A stretch of DNA of 64,000 nucleotides. Origin: Ischnura elegans (Eukaryota; Arthropoda; Insecta; Odonata; Coenagrionidae). The notes under the pieces are model-generated. The model searched no databases and was not told the origin of the DNA. It was given only the letters and a program-made list of their open reading frames with translations. The stretch spans positions 16,696,744 to 16,760,743 of the forward strand of contig NC_060248.1 of the NCBI RefSeq assembly GCF_921293095.1, written 5' to 3'. The first letter of the stretch is position 1. Each line of letters starts with the position of its first letter. Position numbers and translations under genes: made by a program. Shown piece after piece: positions 33,001 to 46,800 of the stretch.

Positions 33001-34663
33001 GTTTTAAAAGAGTAATTTCATACATTCACACTCCGCTGAGCGAAAAACGTTTTTCATTATAATATTGGGTGAAACATCTTTCTCTAACCCAGAGGTCATA
33101 GATCATTGTAGTATTATCACATCCAGGGACAGTTACAAGTGATTACATATTTTGCCACTCACATGGCTAAATTTTCATCTTATTGCCCGTAATTTTGGAT
33201 TTTGCAATACTCATTATGCTGTGCTCAGATTATTCAGACTGTCAGCATTGGAAAGAGAGCCATACATTAATAACAGTAAAATGGACATTGATCCAACCTT
33301 TGCCACCTCTTCAGACTATGAATTGATTTTTGTGTCACTTAAGCTTCCTGCCATTGTGAATGTCCCAAAAAAACCATAAAATACATAGCTATTGTGTCTA
33401 TGGGTAAAAGGTTGTACAGTTTTTATATTAAAATAGTTCCTATTGGTTTAAATTATGAATTTGTCATCGTTTTGTTTATCGTCATGTTTTTCAGAAACAG
33501 TAAACGCAATTAAGCTAGCCATTATTAAATACGGACAAACTGTGTACATTTATTACTTAGGAAGTATCACTTACTAAACTCATCTAATGAAACGAATATA
33601 AAAATACAAAGAGATAAAATCATTAGTAAATAAGTTGACTTTTTTGATCCATTAGGCTTAATGATTACACCAATACAATGGTTACACGTCAACACTTAGA
33701 GATCACTAATACTCGAGGCCTGGATACGCAATACAAATATATCTATGGATTCATAAATATAAATGTGTCTCATGAAAAATCATTCCAAAACTACTACCTG
33801 TACAAATCACCGCGAAATACAACCAGTTCTGATATCTACGTATATGTATTTGTACAACCATTCATTAATAGTCTCCAATTAAATTATGCACCCCATAACC
33901 AGGCCTTAGGAATATTTCACTGCACCATCAGTTTTGGCAACATTAGATCCAATACTTTTGTCAGCTAAATTCATAACATTCATAGATGATATTCTCTGAA
34001 AAATCATCACCCGAAACCAGGACCCAATCAATCAGCAGTGATTGATTAATTTTGAATTTTGTCACTCATTAGGGCAGTGCATTGCTGATATGATATGGGC
34101 ATGCCTCACTCTCAACCCTAAACAACTGCATACAACATTCCTTCATGGCTAGACATCAGTTATGTATTCCAGAGCAATTAATTATTTAAAAAAAAACATG
34201 GATTAGGTTCTCACAGATGGGGATTAGAAATGCAAATTTAAAATCTTGAGATGAAACAACATTCGCTCCTCCAAACATTACGCAATCAAGCTAAATTTCC
34301 ATATGTTTCCATATGTTTTATGCATGCATATATTTCTATAATATTGCCCTGGGTACGCTAAAATGCACCCATAATTAAGAATTTCATTCATAAAAGTCAT
34401 ACTCACAAATTTTGCACTGCAAAATTCAACAACTGATAAAAAAAACAAGATTTAATAAGCCTTTTCATGAAATAACATACCAACATCCTCACTATAGCAA
34501 AAGATTTACAAATTTGATGACTTATACACTCAACCACATCACACAAAAGGAGTCAAGCAAACTAAGGATGTTTAATCCTTGTGTGTATAACTGTACTTCA
34601 TATATTCATCTTTAAAAGATGAAAACAATTTATATGTAATAAATGATAAATTTAAGGTACACC
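30051..34663. other. Intergenic region between the convergent sulfotransferase and vari genes
   Basis: AT-rich, with no supported gene. It probably includes the vari 3' UTR next to 34663. Short open frames lack domains. Confidence 0.4.
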
Positions 34664-34840
34664 TTAATAGACCCACGACAAAGGTACCCACTGGTGCTCA
34701 GTGCTAAGTGCTTCGAGTGAATGTAAGACCTTGCGAAAAGTGGTGTCGAAGTCATCATTTACAATGACCTCATCAATGTATTTTTCAAAGGTCCTCTGAA
34801 GGCAGGAGCTTTCCTCCAAAGTTCTTCTCAAATCATCCTC
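34664..34840 (-). CDS. vari: vari terminal coding exon
   Basis: It encodes [20 protein letters not shown], a GUK helix, then [11 protein letters not shown] and TAA. The acceptor is actctttcag. No clear AATAAA was assigned downstream, so the 3' UTR extent is unknown. Confidence 0.92.
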   Translation of the reverse strand, partial: EDDLRRTLEESSCLQRTFEKYIDEVIVNDDFDTTFRKVLHSLEALSTEHQWVPLSWVY

Positions 34841-37800
34841 CTGAAAGAGTGAAATGAGAGTGGAGATCAGAGAACATTCCCAAATAGAAACATTTTACAA
34901 TCAATCATGTTATGTATTTACACAGTACAACGGTGACACAACAAAAATTTAGGGACCCACAAGAAATATGAAATTCATTATTGGTCAACTCATGATTGAA
35001 AAACTAAAATTTTCATATAAAATTTTCCTTGGAGTCACAACTTATCGATTAAATTTCAACGAAGCCACTGGCTTTCATTAATAGCATAGATTTTCTTCTC
35101 ATTTCACCATTGGCATTCCAAAATATTGCAAAGAAGTAATGGGTGCCCCATCGAGGAAAAATAAGTTTCTGTCGTTGGATTTGATTCATTAGTATCACGT
35201 CAGGCATCACTCAGTCGTTTGTAAAGGTGAATTCCATTGTGGTAAATTTGTGAAGCTAAAATACTATTTCCGAATATGTATTACACGTGATTCCACTTGG
35301 TTTAAGCATTTTATGTGTGTTCTTCTACTATCTATAAGCCCAGATTTGCTATGCTGGTTTGTATTTTACGCAATAGTTCCCTTGCATGAATTGAGCTAAT
35401 GTATAAAGATTGGTGTTTCAATTTATCAAAAAACCAGTACATGAGATCAATCATTGAGTTCATCATTTTTCCACAAACATATGAGCACCAATTCTTTACC
35501 TGGAATATAAAAGTGAGTATCTTTATCATATTATTTTTTATTGAAAATAAGGTTTCACTAGGGTAAAAGACTGGTTATATATTGTGCAGTGATTACTATT
35601 TAAATTGTATTTAATAAGAGAATTTGTTCAAAAAATAAAACAATTCACCAAAAAGGAGAGTTTGAAAAAAATTTGAAATACATACAACATTCCTTAGAAA
35701 TTTCTTATGAAATATTACTATCAAAATTCATGGATATAGAGTCAAGGCAGATGTGATAATGATAAATTAAAAAAGGATTTACTCTTTCCATCTGTACACT
35801 TTAGTACACAGATGTTTCAACAAATGAAATGAAAGTTATCTTTTGCAACCAAGTTCAGATCCACAACCAAATATACAAAATGAAACTGAAATTTCTCTAA
35901 CTTAGCTCATTCTTTGATTACTTAAGGTTATTACCAAAATATTACTTTCACAAAGCATGAACTGGGGCTGGTTATGTAGAAGAAATTTACTATGCCACAC
36001 CATATTCCTTTCTCTTGGTAAACAAAAAGAGATGTTTACCATGCTCAAACATGTTCTATGCTATACATGAATTAGGCTTTCGCTGTCATAAGCAGTCATC
36101 ACTTCTATTCAATACACCAAGAGAACACAAGGGTATACAGTTTTTATCTTCTCAATAGCTATGATACTTAAAATATTTACAAAACTTATGCAGGTAAGTG
36201 TAAGAAAACATAGGCATGTAAAAGCCCAGAAGAAATCCACAAAAATAAAAGTGCAAGAAAAAAATTGACAAACCTCATACAAAGAAGCTAATGATTCCAA
36301 AGTTCTGGCTCTCCGTGAACTGTAACGAATGGAGCTGGCACGATCAAACTGAAATAAAAATAAACATTAGGTAGCTGATTATTTTCTCAATTAATCTCAT
36401 CAGGTTCAAGAGTTCACCAACACGTAGTCATACTATTAGGTATTAAATCTACTTTGCATAAGGATTTCTACAACTTCCACCTTGGGTTGACACCTGTTTA
36501 CTAGCTAGTTTACCAAGCGCATTTCCAGAACAATTTTTATGTTGCTCTCATGCATCTTGAAAGAGAGTGAATCAGGTGATACTAGCAAACCCATGAACAA
36601 AAAGAAACTCAAAACATTAACAACATATACATAATGGCATGGCAAGGATTTCCAATACTTTTAGATACAATTTATATATTCTTTTTATATAACTACATAT
36701 TTTGATTTATGAACTAAAACTTCTTGTAAATATCCATTATAAATTCTCATGCCTGTTCTCATACGACACTGATCTTCAAATTTCAATTCATCACGTGAGT
36801 CCACGCTGGGTGCCGTAAAATTATCAAAAACAATAATTTATTGCACTAACATGAAGAATACTGAGGTTGAATTTGATTATTAATACAGCTAATGTTAGGA
36901 AAGATAAGTTGCAATATATTTTTAAGAAATATTATGTAATTAAAGTTAATATTTTTTAAATAAAAAATAAAACATAAAGCCTAAGCAGTCTGATATTTTA
37001 ACTGCCCAAAATCAGTGGTGATTGCATATAATTTTTCACATCTTACAAGTAAATATCTTTTCCAATTGAAATCATTCCCTTTTAGTAAAATTTATAAAAT
37101 CCAATTTTGCTTGGTTTGACGTACTCTGTGAGTACTCTAATAGGTAGATACATAACTCCATGAAACTGTTCACAGAAAGGCATCTAATTACAAGTGGGCT
37201 GATGACACTGTCATTATACAGTTCAAGCAATAATGATTTGAGATTTGTTCATAGAAAGGATATTTAATCTTAAAGCACTCCATATTCAAATTAATATCCC
37301 ATATATCAGCACATAATAAGTAAGTCCAATTGGAAGGCCAATGGCCTTTGCTTAACAAGCATCTTAAAATCTCTACAAGGCTGCAAGAGCTTAGCATTTA
37401 ACACTAATTTACCGTGAGATTTCGACTTGAGTATCTTCCTTGGTCGTAAAGATGCTTCAATTGCTCCATCCCTGGGGCAGCAATAAATATCACATATGGC
37501 ATGAATTCAGATGAGTTGTGAAGAATTTTTAAAGCCTTTGAAAGAAAAAATAAAATACACATTTTTTACATAACAGTATATCAAATTGATACACAAGGGT
37601 TATGAGTTTTATTCCTGTTACACCTATTTCATGGTGGCTGCACTTCACTGCTAAATTTTAATGATTACTACCTAATTATGCTCATAGCACCCGCAAATTC
37701 TAACCACTTAACTAGTACATATGTATTCCTTATCGTATGGTACTTTCTGAACATAGACATTTCATGAGGTCTTGCCTCTCACCCTATGATCTTCAGCAGC

Positions 37801-40800
37801 CATGAATTGGGAAGGACAGCATAGCATACTCTCATTAAAAACTTTAACAAACATACATGCATCCAGCTTTCACATAACTTCGTACAACATTTAATGGAGA
37901 CTGTAATATAGTAGAGGAAAAAATGAGAAATTGATAATTCCAAGAAAAGCATTTTCGTTTGAATAAGAAATATTTTCAAAAGGTAATCAAAAAAACTAAT
38001 GGAAATAAAAATCATTTACAGTTGAGGACCTCAAATACGGAAAGCTTTGGACCAAAGGGTTTATGGATTTCTGTTTTTTTTCTGGATTTCTTATCCTCTG
38101 TGCAAATTCTTTTATTTTGTTGATTAATTAATTTACAAATGGGTTCAGGCTATAGTGCTCGACATTTGAGATCCCTACGTGTCCCTGCCTAGGTCGCTAG
38201 TATATGTTCATGGCGTGTGTTAACTTCCTACTCGTCCCAGAACAAGGCTCGGAGAGTGGTGTCACGAGGTGGCAAGTCGAAACAATACACAGAGTAATTT
38301 TCAAACGTTCTGGATTTCTGATTTTCCGCGTTTCTGGATTGCGGATTAGAGCTCCTCAACTGTAAAATATGCATAACACTGCAACTATAGAAGTTAAAGA
38401 CTATCCAATTTCAACAAAATTACAAAATTGTACATGAATGCAATACAGCACCATTAAACCTATGACAGTCACCACCCTACAGTACATATTTAAGATATCC
38501 TAACCAAAGTCATAAAAAGAATTAACACTATGCATGTATGTAACTACATCATAATAGTTAATATCAAAGCCAAATTTCTGCAAATAACTACCAATATAAT
38601 TTTATCAAGAAGAATGTAAATGAAAGATGAACGAGGTAAATGAGAGAAATCATGGTAGGAAGCTATCATGATGTGGAGTTACAGAAAAACGATGAAGATC
38701 AAATGGATAGATGATTGTGTGAGTAATGCAGGTGTTTTGGAGAGCAGTAGGAAAAAAGTGTGTTGAAAACTTTGCATAGAAGATGGGACAACTTAATTGA
38801 CCACATCATGAAATACGATGCTCTGGCAAACATTTTAAATTGTTGAAGGACAGCTGGAAGGAAAGAATGGCTGAAGAAGGCCTAGGTTCAGATACATGGA
38901 ACAGTCATGAAGGATATAATACAGAAGAATAGTGTAAGTGCTATAGACTGGCTGAATGGATAATGGGGTGGCTTCCTATTATTTTTTATTTTCTAAATCG
39001 AAAGATTATTACTCCTCGAGTACACATTTCATGCTTTTAGATTTTTAAATGACGATATCTATTTTTTGTGATTAAATGCAAAGTGAAAAATTTCAAGCAC
39101 TCGAAAATGAGACAGCTAAGTATGAATGCAGGGAAAAGCCCGTGTGACGTCTGACTGCTGCTGTGTGAGGCCACCTGGTTGCAAGGCTATGAATGCCGCT
39201 ACGATGCAGGCTGCTTGCTGCCGAGCATGGCGGTAGCGAAGAGTACCCTGCCAGCAGGTAGCGCTTGGCTTAAACAAGGGTTATTAATACCCTGTCAAAT
39301 GAAGAAAAATTTCCGACCACAGGCTATTTTAACAGGTGATTATTAAGAGATGTTTTCCTGAGCTCTGTGCCTCATGCATGCATTGGTAATCTCAGACGAT
39401 GTAAAACTCCTATATGCTCGTATAGCATCTAGATCCCTGTGACGTCACGTGGAGTACTATCGCATGGGCGCCAATCTGGCTTTTTTCAAATGAGGTTAAA
39501 ATTGACCATTAACATTTGTCTAAACTGGGATTTCTAAAACAAAATAATTTGTACATTATGAATACACTAATGGTGGGTAACGAATCGCAATCAATGCCTT
39601 TCATTTTCTTTGATGAAGGAAACTACCCTATAGAGACGAGAGCTGTGTCAATCCACTCTTCAGATTTATGACCAATGATGACACTAACACAAATACACAT
39701 TCAATCTTTTGCGAGCGGTGGTACACTTAGATGCAACTTACATTTGGACTGCAGTCAAGTATGCACATTTTCCCTTGTCTTATGATATGGCGAATTGTGT
39801 CCAACTTCGTACCGTACAGATGCCCATTGTGTTCTCCATATTCAAGGAAGCCATGCTCCCTAATGTCTTTCTCCATTTCCTCCCTATCCATAAACCAGTA
39901 GCCTTTTCCATTTTCTTCAAGCTCTCTCGGAGGACGAGAAGTAACTGGAAAATAGAAATGAAAGAGTAGAGAATGGTTCCTTTCACATTATGTCTAGGAA
40001 ATAAAAAGTATAACACAAATTTTGTCAGAAAAATGTCTCAATATAGATCATTTCAAATTAGCCTTCATCGGCCAATTACATGAACATATTGTATTCATGA
40101 CATCCAATCATCAGAATAATCCAAAACAAGTATTGGTCAATTATTATCAAACATGAGCCAAGTATCCAAAAGCAAAAATTTATAGCAGACATGTACAAAG
40201 AAATTTCAGCAAAGCTTAAAAACATATTTCACATGATCAATATTTTATAATTTCAATCCTAAAGATTGGAAATATGTATTATCCAACATTCAAGAATTTG
40301 GCTCAAAAAATAAAAAAAACAAATAATGCCAGGCATTCAATTGAAAACCGCTATCAGCAATTCAAGAGATTACTTTGCACATTAGGTAAGTGACAAGGAA
40401 AAAAAACTCACCTGGTATGATAGTGCCAAATTTCTCTGGATCTGAATTAATTAGCCGATTCTTCAAAGTCCGGCGACCAACACCATGAGATCCCACCAAA
40501 GCAAGAGTTTTTCGCCTGAATGGAGGCATGCGAGTCACCTCCTCATACAAAAGCAATTCAGCACGGTCAAACTCGCAATTCTGTTTTGACTGATACATGG
40601 TTTTCCTTTTCTTTTTAGATATCTGATTAAGAAAAGCATGATTATTGATTAGAAAAGGACTATTCATGACAATGCATTAAAGATTTTTAAAATAATTTAA
40701 AATTTTAATAAATACTCTGAAAACAGTTAAATAATTTTATTCATAAGAATATCCTTACCCTAGTTCCACAAATTCCAATTTTGTGGACATAATCAGCTTC

Positions 40801-43800
40801 AGGTTTGACGAAAGCCTTTCTCCTCTCTTCCAACTCCATTGAAGGAACAAGTCCTGTTTGCAACTCTGCTGAGTGATTCTTCCCATGAGAATCCACATCT
40901 CTGTAAATATTGATGGCATAAGGAATGAGTATTATTAGCAAAGGCCAGGAATTCATATAAGTAGTAGTATTAAATAAAACATACCCATTTTGTACCCTCG
41001 AATAGACCTTTCGTGCCTGCCACCAGTTTGGATCAGACTTGTTCAAAATCTGAAGAACATCACCATGAGAAAATGGGAGGCCAATATCCTTACATGGAAG
41101 TAATGTATCCTGAGCAGGATCATAATCAAATAGAGCCCTGAGGTAGCACTGTGAAGAAAGACATTCATAGTTTTTACTCAGAAAAGCACATAAGGAATAA
41201 AATTCACCAAAGTAATTCATACCCAAATCTAACATCATACAAGGAATTTTCGCAATATCATCAAACACACCCATCAAATAGTTTGCATTCATGACTCATT
41301 ACTAACCTGGCCCTTGATGGTATCAGGAATGGTTGATGTTAAGTTGGCAGACTGGGTTAGTGATGAGCTAACACCATTGGGAATCACCTAATTAAAGAGA
41401 TAAATTGAAATACAATGAGATATTATGTAAATAACATTATAATAATCATAATTTTTCGAGGAAAAAAGCAATTAAATATCCTAAAAAATTAATCTACGTT
41501 ATATTATCGGTATTTCCTGTCATTCCATCCAAGTCAGCGGTGGCAGTTGTTAGTGTTTCAACCCTTACGTGGTTTCAATTGGTGAGGGTAGAGTTCATCC
41601 TAGATTAAGTCACAAGCATGTTAATCACACATTCAAGGAAGAGGGTCCAGTTCCTTTCCCTCACCTCGTACCACAAGTATTTTGTAGGGAGGAAACCGAA
41701 GGCTCTGCCCAAGATATGAACATGAGATCATCCAGTGAGAAGCTGAGCACTTCACCCACTCATCTACATATTTTGTCCCCTTACAATAAAACAGTTCTAG
41801 CAAAAGTAACATTTTGTTCTTGGCTAACAGACTTGAACCCAGAAAATAATTCCTTCATAACTCATCAATATAATGGCACAGAATGCAATGTGTTCACAAT
41901 TATATTTTCAATAGCTTATTAGAAAACTGCAGTGCCTTCAACAGATTTGGGATTGATATATGGAAGACATCCTAATAGAAAAACTGGCACACCACCTGAC
42001 AATATTTATTTGACACACAATGTGTTGGTTAGCAAGGTGTTAAATTAATGATGAGGGATGTATGAGTCAAGATGCAATGTGTTACATAAATTTTGTAGAA
42101 AAGATCACCAGTTTTTCTTTTATGAACCACTTCCATTGAACAGTAGCAGAACATAGAGGTACCTTGCAAACGAAATTAAAGAGAGATTCCGTTTTTAAAA
42201 AAATCAATTACCTTGAGGTTGATTGAATAATTTCCAGCTGACGCAACCAACTCCTGCAGCTCCATTGGAGTAGAAACCCTGACTCCATTGACTTCTGTGA
42301 TGACATCACCCACATGAAGTAAACCTTGACTGTCAATTGTTCCACCAGCTAAAATTCGGGCTATGCTCAAAGCCTTTCGGCCACCCCAATCAGTTTCAAC
42401 AACGGTAAGCCCCTGAAAAAGTAAAAGCAATAGCATGACAATTTGACTCTCAATGTTTGTTTGCATGAAGGCTACACTGCATTAAAAATTACAAAACTAT
42501 AATCTCCGAGGGAAATTTCTGCGCCAGAAATATGCACCTCACTGGAATGTTAGAGAGAGACATGCTTTCCAAAAGAAGCCATTACAGGAATTTAATTTAC
42601 ACATGAACTGACACAATAGTTTCACTCATATGTTGTAATGAGGAGATATTTAGCACAAAAAGGAAGGTACCATCATGTACTAGTGCAGAGACTGAGAGGG
42701 TTAAGTTTCCCTAATACTGCAAACAGAAATAATGCTTCTTTCCAAGGTCAAAAAATTGATTGTTTGAGGCGTAACTTGGTGAAAGTGATTCATAATTAAA
42801 TTAAAAAAGAAGAACTTTGTGCTTTCACATTAATATTAATTACTTTTTATTATTATTTCACATTAATACTAATGTGAAAGCACAAAGTTCTTCTTTTTTA
42901 ATTAAACTTAAGGTCAAAAAAGATAATAGGTAACTTGCGTTAAAGCTATGTTCTGTTGAAGGATTACTATTTTAATACATTAAGGCAAATTGTTTCTTCA
43001 CAAGATTATTTTAAATTAATTCCCATATTATAAGAGACAGGGAACAAATAATAAATAAAATATCGTATTAATTAAATAAAACCTCCAAATTAATTTTTGC
43101 ATTTCAACAAGATATATTACAATAAATGACTTCCAATGAGTGAAATTGAAAATCTTTCACAAGTTTATCTAAAAAAAAACACCAAGTAAATCCTGAATGA
43201 AAAGAAATATCCATCATATTTTTATCAGCAGCAGAATATTAATATGTACAATCACACATTACCACAGAAATGATTATCCTGTATCATTTTCACATTCTAG
43301 AGGAAAGGATTAATCAGTAATTCATTCCAGACCAAATCTAAAAGGAGAGGGCAATTCCTGTAATTGTGTAACATTATTGGGCTTTAAAGGAGCTGCACTT
43401 CCAGGACAAGCATAAGCAGTAAAGGCCAATCAGAAGTTATTTGTAAAAGTGAAATCAGGTAATTGCTTGAAACTTGCATCAGCCTAGACAGGCTATGTGC
43501 ACATCAATGATTAAAGCCAGTGATTTTATATTGTGTAAAGTATTGAGAAAATGAATTCATAGAAATTGTACAATAGCCAGAATAAGACAATACAATAGTT
43601 TAAATTCCATTGAGTCAATTGAGCAAGCATCCATGAAAGTTTCCAACAGCAGAGTAGATGCAACTTAGTTCTTCAACCATTTCTGCCAACATTAGGGAGA
43701 AAAAGAAACCTTTGGCATCAGGATGACTGACAGAATTTTGTCGATGAATTTCCAAAGAAGTACTCACAAGAGGCTCATTTGGCTTCTTCCGAAGGCCAAC

Positions 43801-46800
43801 CATTCTCACAGTGTCGGCAGGCATGGTGGGTATGCTATCAGATCTCCCTTTGGTTAAATTACTAGCTCCACTCGAACTCTCGGAGGGAAGTCCTCTCCCT
43901 GATGTGCTATTGCTGCTATTAGGTTTGCCCCCAATGTTTTTACCCCCCCTCTCCAACTCCTTCTTCTGCTGAAGCTCCGCAACCAAGTCGTGCGTCTCAA
44001 TTAAAGCCTGGAAAATTTGGATCACAGAATTAGGGAACGGCAACATACATTTTAATTTTAATCTTCATTGGTGCGAGACCCAACAACCCAAAAGCTGGAG
44101 TTCTTATCTTTTTCCTGAGCTTTTACTTTATTACTTTATCCAAATTATTTATAATGTTAATTTCATTTTATCAGCCATGCCAGCAGACCCAGATATAGCT
44201 GACAGAATAGTGGACAGTAAATTCATGCAAGAAAATAAGTCAAAGTCAATCAGCAATACTGCAGTGAAATGATTTCACTTAGTAGAAAATCATGAGTTGT
44301 ATTAGTAACTCAGTATTTAAAGTCCAAAAGCCATAGGTTAGAGGAAATAATTAATTATGTAAAGCAATCTCATGAGGTTTGCATCCACCATCCATTTGCA
44401 TTTTAAGTGGTGGTTACATTTCAACCAAACAAATACATTTTCAGTAACCTTCGCTGCCATAATCAGTGGAAATAAAGTTTAAATAAAGATAATTTCATTG
44501 AAGCCTCACTTAAATAAGTCCCAAAAGATCACAATACCACTCAGGATACTCATCATTCGCATACTACAAGACTGAATAAGTAAGTATGATATTGATTTCA
44601 ACGTTTCACACCAACAACACTCCCCATGTTAAATTTGGTTTTGCAGGAATATGTCTTACCCCAATATGGAGATCAACCAGAATACGGGCAAGTTCTTGTG
44701 CTTGCCTATTGCTGTGGCATTTACAAAGCTTCTGAACCTCTTTCAAAACTTCTCGAGCATGTAGACATTCTGGTTTAGATAAAGAAACAAACTCTTCAAT
44801 TTTCTCCTGAAATAAGAGATGGAGAACTACATTTAACATTCAACTCATTGAGGAAAAATAATTATATAGAGGCTGGTAAACGAGCAGAATTTTTTAAACA
44901 CATTTGATGAGCATAAAAACCCTCGAGAGAAACTAGCGCAGCATAAGCTAGTGTTTTGAGGCACTTCAAAAGTGTTCCAAAGATAATCAAATAAATTTTT
45001 CCTGAAATAACTTGAAGTAGAAGACGGTTCCCGCAATTACAAACGCTCCCAAAATCAAGGCTATCCGATAAATTTCTCAATAAACCTATCCCAAATGAAG
45101 GGAGGGAATGTACTTAACAACGTTATGCGAGCATGAAGATGGAATCATTCAGATTCCTTTTCCATATTCTATCCAAATAAGGAGCTTACACTTTACTCTA
45201 GCAAACGTCTGACCTTTTATTTACTACCCGGATCAATAACGTACACATCGCTCTAGAAGCTATAGAAATCAATAATATACTTTCCGAAAATATTTAGCTC
45301 GCGGTCATATTTCTGCAGTGATAGACATGCTTTTCACATGTCTCTGAGATATATTTACATAGAAAAGCGCAAAACAGTAAAACTGAATCATAATATTAAG
45401 AAAATTTTCTCCTTTCATAGATAAAAGGAATTTCCTATTTAAAATACACAAGGAATATGGCTCAACGCTGACACTAAGATCGCCCAAAATTTGCTGACTT
45501 AATGCGAAATCGTGTTTACATACAACATGTCAACCGTGTTTACTATTTATATCCGCAAAAATAACCACATATCGCGCTAAGTCTTTTTTGTCATCGATTT
45601 CATGGCTATGCCCAAAGAACATTTAATAAAAAAGCACCATGTAGCCAAGCACCAGCAAATTTTCTCAGGATAACGTCATCCACGAGGAAAAGTTATGGGA
45701 GGGGCCGTTAACAGGTGTATGATTTCACGTACATGAAACTACATTTCACAAACACCTTTCTCGACTTAAAACCGTGTGAAATGATATGAGACTCTTCAAA
45801 ACTTCAAGAACTTAAACCCAACGGAGAAAGAACGAATAACTAACCTCAAATAAAAATTACGGTATCGGGGAAGCAGTAAACGGCTAGATTCCTCATCATT
45901 TTCAGATAACAAGTAAATTCATCACAGAAAGCCACTTAGTGAACCAATGAAAGAAGCAACACACTATAATGATTCAAAATCTCAGTCTAACCAAGGCTAA
46001 ATACTAGGGAAATAACATTTATAAGCTGATTCGTTAAATATTACGATGATAGCCACTGAAGCAAGGACGCTAATATTGACTAATCCACGGCAAAAAAGCC
46101 AGCATATCTCAAAATTTATAAAATCAAACTCACCTATTCATTCAAAGTAAGTTTTATAATGACTAAATAAGCCACATCCGAATCTCTTTAATCCAACTGT
46201 CAACTTCGGAAACTATTAAATGCTTTGTTGGGATGCGTGCGTCCACCAACGCCACCTTCCTCAATGAATGCCAAGCAGCGTCCAAGGTAGACGCCGCTCT
46301 CTCCTCCAGCCGTTGACACCGTTGCCACACCTAGGTAGAAAAGCGGAGTCGAGGGATCGGTAACCCAGAGCCAGCCGAGGACTAGCAGCCGATGGGTTCT
46401 CAGGGCGTCTGTACCTATACCATTCCTAACACCGACTCTCATCGACAGCCACCATTGTCCAGCACCATTGAGGAACTAGAAATATTCATCTCTTCTACAT
46501 CTACGGGGTACCGTGCCAGCCACCTCCAGGGCGCGTGGCATGGGGTGTTTCCACATCAGGCATGCAACTCTCATCCTAGCCTTAATCAGACACGCGCTCG
46601 CTTGCCTTCATCTGGTTCATGAGCGTAAAAGATTCACCACCTGACGTCTCACGCCTGACTTCCAGTGACAAGGGGGAACGAGGGGGTGCCTCAACCATTC
46701 TTAGGATATTGGGATTTGCCTGTTTCTGAAGGAATCAAGGCCAAAGGAAGTAGGGGGGGGGGGGAGTTAATAAATGGTTTTACCTCCCCTCCCCGAAATG

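Noticed and set aside
46134-46640. GC-rich patch with a donor-like GTGAGT at 46133 on the minus strand as an alternative vari first exon
   Set aside because: No ATG in a frame compatible with the next exon was seen; it could only be a non-coding exon and nothing confirms it.
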